From GCA-2687025 sp964473525 (GTDB lineage Bacteria; Poribacteria; WGA-4E; GCA-2687025), in the NCBI GenBank assembly GCA_964473525.1, contig CAYYPK010000035.1, positions 1 through 64,000 on the forward strand: 64,000 nt of DNA, in the 5' to 3' direction. The position numbers and the translations under genes were made by a program. This document shows positions 18,163-25,100 of this stretch, piece by piece; positions within the stretch are counted from its first letter, which is position 1, and each line of letters begins with the position of its first letter. The notes beneath the pieces are model-generated. The model saw nothing but the letters and a program-made list of their open reading frames with translations. It ran no database searches and had not been told where the DNA came from.

Positions 18163-18360
18163 GCGGCGTCCACCGGTGTGCAGATCGTCGTCCTGCTCGA
18201 TTCTGGCAGATGCCGTCGGAGCACAGCAAGAACCCAGCGGCCAGCGCGGCGTGGACCGCAACCAGCGTTGGCGCCTCAGTTCGCTTTGCGCCGCCGGGTC
18301 AGCCTTGGCATAGTGACGCACGCGCCTCGACGCGGCCCCGCACCCTAGGAGTCATGTTCC

Positions 18361-19455
18361 GTGACCACCGCGCAACTCGCCGCAGCCGGTCTCCTGTTCG
18401 GGGCCGTAGCACGGCCCGCCCCGGCTGGATTCGAGCCCCCTCCGAAATCGCCCGACGTACACGACGATGGCACGGTTACGTTCCGCGTGACGGCTCCCGA
18501 CGCCACACAAGTGGCGCTCGCGGCGCCATTCGTTGAGGAAGGCGCGGGCGAGATGGAGCGCGACGCCGACGGGCTGTGGTCCATCACGGTGGCCCCCGTG
18601 CCCGCTGGAATCCACGGATACAAGCTCCTCGTTGACGGACTGTCGATCGTGGATCCCGCCAACCACGACGGCAGGCTCGGCCGCTGGCCGGAGAGCTTCC
18701 TGCTCATCCGTGGGGAGACGCCCGCGGCCTACGAGCTACAGGGGGCGCCGCAGGGCGTGCTCCACGCCCACGGATACACGTCCACGGCGCACGACATCCC
18801 CCGACGCGTGCACGTCTACACGCCGCCCGGGTACAGCGTGGACCAGACGTACCCCGTGGTCTACCTCTTACACGGCTACGGCGACAACGACTCGTCGTGG
18901 TCCGCGGTCGGGCGAGCGCACATCATCGCGGACAACCTGCTCGCTCAGGGCAGGATCGAGCCGATGATCATCGTCATGCCGCATGGCCACGTGGCCCCAG
19001 CCGACATGACCCTGGACGACTGGCAGGGAGAACGCGGAGCGTTCGAGTCCGACTTCACGACCGACGTCATGCCGTTGGTAGAGACGAACTACTCGGTGCG
19101 GCCGGGCTCGGACAGCGCCGCCATCGTGGGACTGTCCATGGGTGGCGGACAGTCGCTTTCCGTCGGGCTGTCACACCTCGACATGTTCGGGTGGATCGGC
19201 GCGTTCAGCGCGGGGACGCCTGACGTCACGGACGCCGAACGCTTCGCCGACCTCCTCGCGCAGCCAGACAGGCCACGCCTCCTGTGGGTGGGCTGCGGCG
19301 CCGACGACTTTCTCTTCGAGAGGAACCAGGAGTTCCTCGCGTGGCTGACGGAGAACGGGGTGGCGCACACGGCGCACATCACCGATGGCGGCCACACGTG
19401 GCCGATCTGGCGGGCGTACCTTGAGGAATCCCTGCCCCTGGTCTTCCGAGACTGA
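18361..19455 (+). CDS. secreted esterase (esterase D / feruloyl-esterase-like) with N-terminal E-set domain
   Basis: A 364-aa alpha/beta hydrolase. A short hydrophobic signal-like start is followed by an immunoglobulin-like domain at about 35-120 (VTFRVTAPDATQVAL, as in CBM48/E-set domains of XynZ-type esterases), then the hydrolase: oxyanion-hole strand VVYLLHGYGDND, nucleophile S259 in GLSMGGG, acid D315 or D316, and H345 in GGHTWPIW. It probably hydrolyses acyl esters on plant or algal polysaccharides outside the cytoplasm. Start GTG 18361 has AGGAG ten bases upstream. Confidence 0.85.
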   Translation: MTTAQLAAAGLLFGAVARPAPAGFEPPPKSPDVHDDGTVTFRVTAPDATQVALAAPFVEEGAGEMERDADGLWSITVAPVPAGIHGYKLLVDGLSIVDPANHDGRLGRWPESFLLIRGETPAAYELQGAPQGVLHAHGYTSTAHDIPRRVHVYTPPGYSVDQTYPVVYLLHGYGDNDSSWSAVGRAHIIADNLLAQGRIEPMIIVMPHGHVAPADMTLDDWQGERGAFESDFTTDVMPLVETNYSVRPGSDSAAIVGLSMGGGQSLSVGLSHLDMFGWIGAFSAGTPDVTDAERFADLLAQPDRPRLLWVGCGADDFLFERNQEFLAWLTENGVAHTAHITDGGHTWPIWRAYLEESLPLVFRD

Positions 19456-19535
19456 CGCATAATCGGATCGTGGGTGACGGGCGGCCATCCGTCCGCCTCG
19501 CCCGCTCGCGCGGGGTGGTCGCGCTCGTGTCGTCG

Positions 19536-19565
19536 TTGCCCGCCGGGCCGGGTCGGCCGTATGCT
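19536..19565 (+). promoter_or_regulatory. possible sigma70-type promoter of the selD-senA-senB operon
   Basis: TTGCCC and TATGCT boxes are separated by 18 bases and lie 43 bases before the selD start. Each box matches the consensus at four of six positions; this is a weak prediction. Confidence 0.3.
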
Positions 19566-19607
19566 TTTGGCTCATCGCACGGACATAAACGCGCAAGGGA
19601 ATCACCT

Positions 19608-20654
19608 GTGACCGCCAAGAAGATAAGACTGACGGAGAACGTCGCCTGCGCTGGCTGAGCATCTAAACTGGCTCCAGCGGTGCTGGACGAGATAGTTAGC
19701 GGGATCCCGAGATTCTCCGACCCCAACATGCTCGTGGGCACGGAAACTGCCGACGACGCGGGCGTATACCGCCTGAGCGACGATATCGCGATCATCAACA
19801 CGGTGGACTACTTCACGCCCATCGTCGACGACCCCTACACGTTCGGCGTGGTTGCCGTGACCAACTCCCTTAGCGACGTCTACTCCATGGGCGGCGTGCC
19901 GCGCACGGCGCTGAATATCGTGCTCTGGGACAAGACGCTCCCGACCAGGGCGCTAGGCGACATCCTCCGAGGTGGAGCGGACACGCTGCACAAGGCGGGA
20001 TGTACGCTCGTAGGAGGCCACTCGGTAGAGGCGCCAGAACTGATGTACGGCACGGCCGTCACGGGCGTCGTGCATCCCGACCAGTTCGTGCGCAACTGCG
20101 ACGCCAAGGTGGGCGACGCGCTCGTGCTGAGCAAGCCCCTGGGCGTCGGGATCCTTACCACCGCCGCGAAGTTCGACAAGATACGGTTCGACCAGCTACA
20201 GCCAGCCATCGACGGCATGACCATGCTGAACTCGGGCGCTGGTGAGGTGCTGCGCGAGTTCGGCGCGCACGCCGCCACGGACATCACGGGCTTCGGCTTG
20301 CTGGGACACGCGCATGAGATGGCGGCGGGCAGCGGATTGACCATCGAAATCCACGCCGACTCCGTGCCCGCGCTCGACCTGGTCATTGAGCAGATCGGCG
20401 CGGGCATTTACACGCAGGCATCCGGCACGAACAAGGAGTATCTGGGCGACACCATCTCCTTCGATGACGCCGTGACGCCGGAGTGGCGCCAGTTGCTGAT
20501 GGAGGCGGAGACATCAGGCGGTCTGCTAATGTCGGTCGACCCCGGCCAGGCGGACAAGGTCGTCGAGGCGCTGAAGCTGAAGGGCTGCTCACAGGCCGCC
20601 GTCGTTGGACGCGTCATTGAGGGCGAGTCGGGCCGGATTGAGGTGCGCGCGTAG
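19608..20654 (+). CDS. selD: selenophosphate synthase with in-frame UGA selenocysteine at residue 17
   Basis: SelD (senC of selenoneine operons) converts selenide and ATP into selenophosphate. The frame from GTG 19608, which has AAGGGA seven bases upstream, meets TGA at 19656-19658 (codon 17) and then stays open to 20654, giving 348 aa if the TGA is read as Sec. The start MTAKKIRLTENVACAG, then Sec-ASK, aligns gap-free with E. coli SelD, where catalytic C17 and K20 occupy the same positions. Downstream are the classical SelD blocks PNMLVGTETADDAGVY, VDYFTPIVDDPYTFG, LSDVYSMGG, AGCTLVGGHSVEAPE, DITGFGLLGHAHEM and ETSGGLL. A SECIS-like hairpin follows the TGA. Sec insertion needs selA/selB/selC, which are outside the window. 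The senA gene follows after 37 bases. Confidence 0.93.
19656..19687 (+). promoter_or_regulatory. UGA codon plus bacterial SECIS-like hairpin in selD
   Basis: TGA at 19656-19658 is followed by a perfect 6-bp stem (TCCAGC 19673-19678, GCTGGA 19682-19687) closed by the triloop GGT. The first loop G is 21 bases after the TGA, inside the usual bacterial window of roughly 16-37 bases, and G in the first two loop positions matches known SelB-binding hairpins. The stem sits in coding sequence, as in all bacterial SECIS elements. Confidence 0.8.
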
Positions 20655-20691
20655 ACGAGCGCGCGTGACCGAACGACGCTAAGGAGACGGC

Positions 20692-21981
20692 ATGGCCGAG
20701 ACGTACGTCTGCGACCCCGAGGCGCTCGTGGCGTGGGTGGAAGATGCCCGACGCGCCTGCATGCTGCTGTTCGACGACCTCGAGGGCGATCAACTCATCG
20801 GCCCAGGGCTGACGATCGTCAATCCACCCCTGTGGGAAGTCGGGCACGTCGCGTGGTTCTACGAGAAATGGGTGTTGCGGCTGCACGCTGGCCGCGAATC
20901 CATCCACGACTCCGCGGACGCGCTGTGGGACTCCATGGCCGTCCATCATCCCACACGCACGTCACTGCCCCTCGAGCGGAAGCTAACCCTCGACTACATG
21001 CGCCGCATCTACGACAGCGTGCTCGAGCGGCTCGACGCCGCCTACGATGACGAGCTCGCTTACCTCGTCCGCTACTGCGTGCACCACGAGGACATGCACA
21101 CCGAGGCGTTCACGTACACGCGGCAGACCCTCGACTACTCCGTGCGAGACATTGGCGCGGGCGAGTGTCAGGCGCCGACCGGCGGCGGCCCGCTGCCTGG
21201 CGATGTCGAGCTGCCTGGCGGCGAGTTTGAGCTAGGGGCGACGCCAGACGAGCCGTTCGTGTTCGACAACGAGAAGTGGGCGCACACCGTGACCGTGTCT
21301 CCGTTCGCCATCGCGCGCGCGCCCGTCACGCAGTCGGAATACGCGCGGTTCGTCGACGACGCCGGATACGCGCGCCGCGACCTGTGGGATAACGACGGTT
21401 GGGAGTGGCGCGAGGGCGCGGACGCCGACCACCCAGTGTATTGGCGGAAGGACGCGGACGGCGCGTGGGAACGGCGCCACATCACGGATTGGCGCGCGCT
21501 GGAGCCGCACCTTCCGGTCATCCACGTCAACTGGCACGAGGCGCGGGCGTATTGCCGCTGGGCGGGCCGGCGTCTTCCCACGGAAGCGGAATGGGAGATG
21601 GCGGCTGCCGGCGCGGGCCCCAAACGCCGCTACCCGTGGGGCGATGACATTCCTGCTGGCGGCATGCCCGCGAACATGGACTGGCAGACCATGGGCGCGG
21701 TGGAAGTCGGCGCGTACCCGGACGGCGACTCAGAAGCTGGCTGCCGTCAGATGCTGGGCAACGTCTGGGAGTGGACGAGCTCCGTCTTCGAGCCGTTCCC
21801 AGGCTTCACGCTGGACATGTACAAGGAATACTCCGAGCCGTGGTTCCACACACGTAAGGTGCTGCGCGGCGGCACGTGGGCCTCGCGGTCGCGGATGCTG
21901 CGCAACACGTGGCGCAACTACTTCACGCCGGATCGCCGAGACGTCTTCGGCGGCTTCCGCACGTGCGCTCTCGAGTCGTGA
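20692..21981 (+). CDS. senA: selenoneine synthase-like SenA (EgtB/sulfatase-modifying-factor family)
   Basis: A 429-aa non-haem iron protein: a DinB-like four-helix domain (about 10-155) followed by a formylglycine-generating-enzyme-like domain (about 170-428: GGEFELGATPDE, LPTEAEWEMAAAG, GNVWEWTSS). The three iron-ligand histidines of EgtB-like enzymes are present as H52 (EVGHVAWF) and the pair H132/H136 (HHEDMH). EgtB homologues join cysteine-type sulfur donors to trimethylhistidine; SenA homologues join selenosugar to trimethylhistidine to make selenoneine. The SenA call rests mostly on being flanked by selD and senB, as in the described sen cluster. No EgtD-type methyltransferase lies nearby. 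Start ATG 20692 has AAGGAG five bases upstream. Confidence 0.87.
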   Translation: MAETYVCDPEALVAWVEDARRACMLLFDDLEGDQLIGPGLTIVNPPLWEVGHVAWFYEKWVLRLHAGRESIHDSADALWDSMAVHHPTRTSLPLERKLTLDYMRRIYDSVLERLDAAYDDELAYLVRYCVHHEDMHTEAFTYTRQTLDYSVRDIGAGECQAPTGGGPLPGDVELPGGEFELGATPDEPFVFDNEKWAHTVTVSPFAIARAPVTQSEYARFVDDAGYARRDLWDNDGWEWREGADADHPVYWRKDADGAWERRHITDWRALEPHLPVIHVNWHEARAYCRWAGRRLPTEAEWEMAAAGAGPKRRYPWGDDIPAGGMPANMDWQTMGAVEVGAYPDGDSEAGCRQMLGNVWEWTSSVFEPFPGFTLDMYKEYSEPWFHTRKVLRGGTWASRSRMLRNTWRNYFTPDRRDVFGGFRTCALES

Positions 21982-22934
21982 ACATCCGACTGATAACGCC
22001 CGCGCCGTCACACTCACGGAAGGGCAACCGCGTTACGGCGCTGCGATGGGCGCGGCTGCTGCGCGAGCTCGGACACCGTGTCGCGGTACAGCTCGAGTAT
22101 GGGAACTCCCGCCCAGATGTGATGGTCGCGCTGCACGCGCGCCGGAGTCACGCGTCCATCAAGCGTTTCCGCGAGCGGTACCCGGATCGTCCGCTCATCC
22201 TCGCGCTCACCGGCACGGACCTGTACGCCGACATCCACACGGACGGTGACGCGCAGGAGTCGCTGGAACTCGCCGACGTGTTCATAGTGCTGCAGCCTGC
22301 GGGTATCGCCGAATTGCCTGAACGGCTGCGGTCCAAGGCGCGGGTGATCTACCAGTCCGTGACTCCCCCGCGCGGCGAGCATCCACCGCTAAGTAGCGTT
22401 CACGAAGTAGCCGCTATCGGGCACATGCGTCCCGTAAAGGATCCTTTCAGGGCTGCCGAGGCGGTGCGGCTGCTCCCGCCGGGGTCACGCATAGCCATCA
22501 CGCACGTCGGCGGCGCCCTCTCGCCGGACATGGAGGAACGCGCACTGGGGGAGACGGCGTCCAACCCTCGATACCGTTGGGTGGGGGAACTCCCCCGCTG
22601 GCGCGCGCTGCGCATTCTCGCGCGCAGCCGATGTCTGGCGTTGACGTCTGTAAGCGAGGGCGGCGCGAACGTCGTTTCCGAGGCGTTGGCGTGCGGCACG
22701 CCCGTGGTGTCGTCGCACATCACCGGCTCTACCGGCCTGCTAGGCGACGACTACGAGGGGTACTTCCCAGTCGGAGACACGCAGGCGCTTGCTGATCTGC
22801 TCACCGCCGTCGAAACGGACCAGGCCTTTGTCGCCAGACTCACCGCGCAGTGTGCCGCCCGGCGAGAGATCGTCGACCCAGCCCGGGAACGCGCGGACTG
22901 GGGCCGCCTGCTTTCCGAAGTCACAGCCGCTTAG
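21978..22934 (+). CDS. senB: selenosugar synthase-like SenB glycosyltransferase
   Basis: A 318-aa GT-B glycosyltransferase of the short type paired with SenA. SenB uses a UDP-sugar and selenophosphate to make a selenosugar. Marks are the N-terminal donor loop with positive residues (ITPAPSHSRKGNRVTALRW), the central strand LILALTGTDLYADI, and the GT4-type donor-site motif SEGGANVVSEALACGTPVVSS near the C-terminus. Start GTG 21978 overlaps the senA stop as GTGA, implying coupled translation; the frame is open upstream only inside senA. Together with selD and senA it forms a complete sen set, lacking only the trimethylhistidine supply. Confidence 0.87.
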   Translation: MNIRLITPAPSHSRKGNRVTALRWARLLRELGHRVAVQLEYGNSRPDVMVALHARRSHASIKRFRERYPDRPLILALTGTDLYADIHTDGDAQESLELADVFIVLQPAGIAELPERLRSKARVIYQSVTPPRGEHPPLSSVHEVAAIGHMRPVKDPFRAAEAVRLLPPGSRIAITHVGGALSPDMEERALGETASNPRYRWVGELPRWRALRILARSRCLALTSVSEGGANVVSEALACGTPVVSSHITGSTGLLGDDYEGYFPVGDTQALADLLTAVETDQAFVARLTAQCAARREIVDPARERADWGRLLSEVTAA

Positions 22935-23236
22935 CAGCCTCGCCGAGCGTGCTGCAGTGACCCCGCCTTGGGTGGGTATCAAGGCCGCGTTCGGCGCCTT
23001 CCTCCACGCCTCACACATCGGGCCGCTTACGGGTCGTACTATCCGAGGGTTGTCCTGTTCGGGGGCGCTACGCACATTGGTCTCTGGATCGGAGCGGGAG
23101 TCGCCGCGATGGTCACGGGTCAGGACAGACCCTCTGGGCGAGGCGAGGACATGCCCTAGTCGGACGCCTCGACGAGACATCGGAGAGCGGCAGACCCGGC
23201 GGCCGCGCGGGGCGCGCCTGCCTGAAAGGCCATCGC
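22935..23236. other. 302-base gap after senB
   Basis: No convincing gene. A TTG-started 63-codon frame (22968-23159) lacks a ribosome site and a recognisable protein pattern. No tRNA or strong terminator hairpin is seen; only a 5-bp CCTTG/CAAGG pair shortly after the senB stop. Confidence 0.5.
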
Positions 23237-23815
23237 ATGGACGACGGAGCAGAGCGAACGCACAGCGGATTGTCTCCCCCGGCAAGGCGGCCGTCAGCCT
23301 TGGCGCGCCGGGCGCTCGTTGGGTTGGCCGCCCCGCTCTTACCTTGGCTCGCCGGCTACGCGCTCATTGGGGTCGGGCCGCTCGACCAGCGAGCGTCCGC
23401 CTGGGTGGCAGTGATGCTGTCACCTCTCCTGATTGGCGGAGCGGCTGTCGGTGTGCTGTATCCCTCAGGCGCGCGCGCACGCACCGTCCTGAGGGCGTCG
23501 TTCACGTCCACGCTCATGGCCATGCCCCTATCGATCCTCGCGGTGTACCCGGTGGCCGCCGGTCTGATCGCTCTGGACGGTCTCACGAAGACGCCGCCTT
23601 TGCGGCCGGTCATGCGGCTGGTGAGGCGCGCTCGCCTCGACCCGGTCGGCTGGCTGGACCCAAACGGTGAGCAGGACTACATGGACGTGATGCAGTACGT
23701 GTTCTGGTTCCTGGTCGTCTATGGGGCTGTATGCGTCGGTTCCGCCGTTAGCGCGGTGTTGGTCGTCCGACGCGCGCGCAAGCATGGGCCCAACCCGGCC
23801 AGCACAACGTCCTAG
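23237..23815 (+). CDS. four-TM integral membrane protein, function unknown
   Basis: A 192-aa protein not recognised. Hydrophobic segments at about 27-47, 57-75, 88-110 and 152-175 indicate four membrane helices, and an Arg-rich C-tail (VVRRARKHG) should be cytoplasmic. Between helices 3 and 4 is a soluble loop with WLDPNGEQDYMDVMQ. Start ATG 23237 has GAAAGG upstream. It is convergent with the zinc-ribbon membrane protein, 52 bases away. Confidence 0.65.
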   Translation: MDDGAERTHSGLSPPARRPSALARRALVGLAAPLLPWLAGYALIGVGPLDQRASAWVAVMLSPLLIGGAAVGVLYPSGARARTVLRASFTSTLMAMPLSILAVYPVAAGLIALDGLTKTPPLRPVMRLVRRARLDPVGWLDPNGEQDYMDVMQYVFWFLVVYGAVCVGSAVSAVLVVRRARKHGPNPASTTS

Positions 23816-23867
23816 CGACGCAGAGACCGCGTATGCCTGTCACGGCTCCGTCGGTCGACGCTCTGAG

Positions 23868-24245
23868 TCAAGCGCCCCAATACGGCCGCGCCAGTCGTGC
23901 CGTGGACCGATGTCCGCACTCCCCGCAGCGCAGGGCGACGGGCGTGCGCGTGTAGCCCGGGATGTAGCGACGCCGATGGTCGAGCTCGCCAGGATCGCCG
24001 TCGCGTCTCGCCGCACGCGACCCGCAGTGGGTGCAGGCGCGCGCCCGATCCCAGTTCCATTGCAGCACGGCGCCCGGCGCCGCGAACGCCGCCGCGGCAA
24101 GGACGATCACCAGCCCGGCGGCCCACCACCTGTCCGTTACCATTAAGACCGCGCCCGCGGTAACGAGCGCGCCGACCCCGGTTAGCAGAACAAGCAGTCG
24201 CCTCGACCGACCCGTCGCGACGTCCCCGCGTCTGACTTCGAGCAT
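23868..24245 (-). CDS. two-TM protein with C-terminal zinc ribbon
   Basis: A 125-aa protein, not a named family. Two adjacent membrane helices at about 17-36 and 41-62 are followed by a cytoplasmic tail with CxxC at CTHCGS and CGECG, a four-cysteine zinc-ribbon pattern about 35 residues apart. Start ATG 24245 has GGGAGG eight bases upstream, which supports it over the many overlapping open frames here. It is transcribed away from the 24698 gene. Confidence 0.7.
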   Translation of the reverse strand: MLEVRRGDVATGRSRRLLVLLTGVGALVTAGAVLMVTDRWWAAGLVIVLAAAAFAAPGAVLQWNWDRARACTHCGSRAARRDGDPGELDHRRRYIPGYTRTPVALRCGECGHRSTARLARPYWGA

Positions 24246-24697
24246 GTGCTGGCCTCCCTTGCACGCAGCGTCCGCCTACGCGTGAGCGGTACGTTACGAA
24301 TAGCCTGCGTGGCGCCGAGCGGGGCAAGGCAAGCTTGCACGAGCGCGTACGTCCGGGGCCGGCGAACCTCAGGCCCGGTGGACGCTCGCGACGGTCCTTT
24401 GGGTGTAGTTCGGCAAGAATCCGCGATCCGGCCTGGCGGCCCACGCAACGGGTGGCTAAACTGGACAGACGTCGGGGTAGCGCGGTATCCCAGCGTGACG
24501 ACCCATGACTCCGGCGCAACTGCTCCATCAGCAGTTGCGATTGTTGACCGCCGCTCGCACCGTCCACATCACCAACCCGACACAGCGCGCGTGACGGCCC
24601 GGCGGGATCGCTGCCCTCGGCCGCGCCACGGGCGCACGGCGCACTGCCAGCAGTCTTATCGAGACTCCCAGCACGCAGGACAGGGGGACAGGGGACG
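24246..24697. other. 452-base divergent intergenic region
   Basis: It separates the minus-strand zinc-ribbon gene from the plus-strand HhH gene. I see no gene in it; the overlapping long frames on both strands have no ribosome sites or family patterns. It must hold at least two promoters. The one clear structure is the inverted repeat at 24515-24539. Confidence 0.5.
24515..24539. repeat. perfect 10-bp inverted repeat
   Basis: Arms CGCAACTGCT and AGCAGTTGCG with a 5-base spacer CCATC, in the divergent intergenic region. It could be a regulator-binding site or an RNA hairpin; the following ATTGTT is too short for a clear terminator. Confidence 0.6.
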
Positions 24698-25009
24698 ATG
24701 GACAAACTGCATCGCATGGAAGGTGTCAACCCGACGACTGGCGAGAGACTTCGGTCCGCGGGATACACGTCCTATGAAGAGATCGTGAAGATGTCGCCAG
24801 CCGGGCTGAGCTCCCAACTCGGGATCTCGCTTCGGTCGGCTGAGTACGTCGTGGACGCCGCTCGCTCCCTGCGCGAGGGCATGGACGTCGGGGATCTGGA
24901 CATTCCCGTCGAGCCACGCTTCGTCGTGCGGAGCGAAACACAGCCGCGCGTAAGCCGACGGCTACGCGAAGGGCTGCGTCGTCTCGGCGAGAGCGTTCGA
25001 GGCCGATAG
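24698..25009 (+). CDS. helix-hairpin-helix domain protein
   Basis: A 103-aa soluble protein. The first 65 residues form a RecA-N/RNA-polymerase-alpha-like HhH pair: VNPTTGERLRSAGYTSYEEI, then MSPAGLSSQLGISLRSAEYVVDAA, with the GI/L-G turn that contacts DNA backbone. The C-terminus is Arg-rich (RVSRRLREGLRRLGES), fitting nucleic-acid binding. Similar small HhH proteins occur in archaea and bacteria without a known role. Start ATG 24698 is preceded by GGGGGACAGGGGA. Confidence 0.7.
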   Translation: MDKLHRMEGVNPTTGERLRSAGYTSYEEIVKMSPAGLSSQLGISLRSAEYVVDAARSLREGMDVGDLDIPVEPRFVVRSETQPRVSRRLREGLRRLGESVRGR

Positions 25010-25053
25010 GCCCGGCACGCTTACGTCGAGCAACGCAGAATCACCAGATGCGG

Positions 25054-25081
25054 GGGCCTCGCCGGTGAACCAGCGAGGCCC
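25054..25081. terminator. bidirectional terminator-like hairpin
   Basis: Perfect 9-bp arms GGGCCTCGC and GCGAGGCCC with a 10-base loop, lying between two convergent genes (stop at 25009 on plus, stop at 25101 on minus). No T-run on either side, so function is inferred from position. Confidence 0.5.
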
Positions 25082-25100
25082 TCGGTCTGTACGGCTTGGT

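Noticed and set aside
19608..20654. The selD reading frame as a pseudogene with a premature stop.
   Set aside because: The TGA is at the one position where SelD naturally uses Sec, a suitable hairpin follows, and the rest of the gene is intact.
20692..21981. SenA as an ergothioneine EgtB.
   Set aside because: The domains alone would fit, but the flanking selD and senB and the absence of egtC/egtD neighbours favour the selenoneine role; the family assignment should still be tested.
22968..23159. A 63-codon plus-strand frame in the gap after senB.
   Set aside because: It needs a TTG start, lacks a ribosome site and shows no family pattern; the hydrophobic stretch near its end is not enough.
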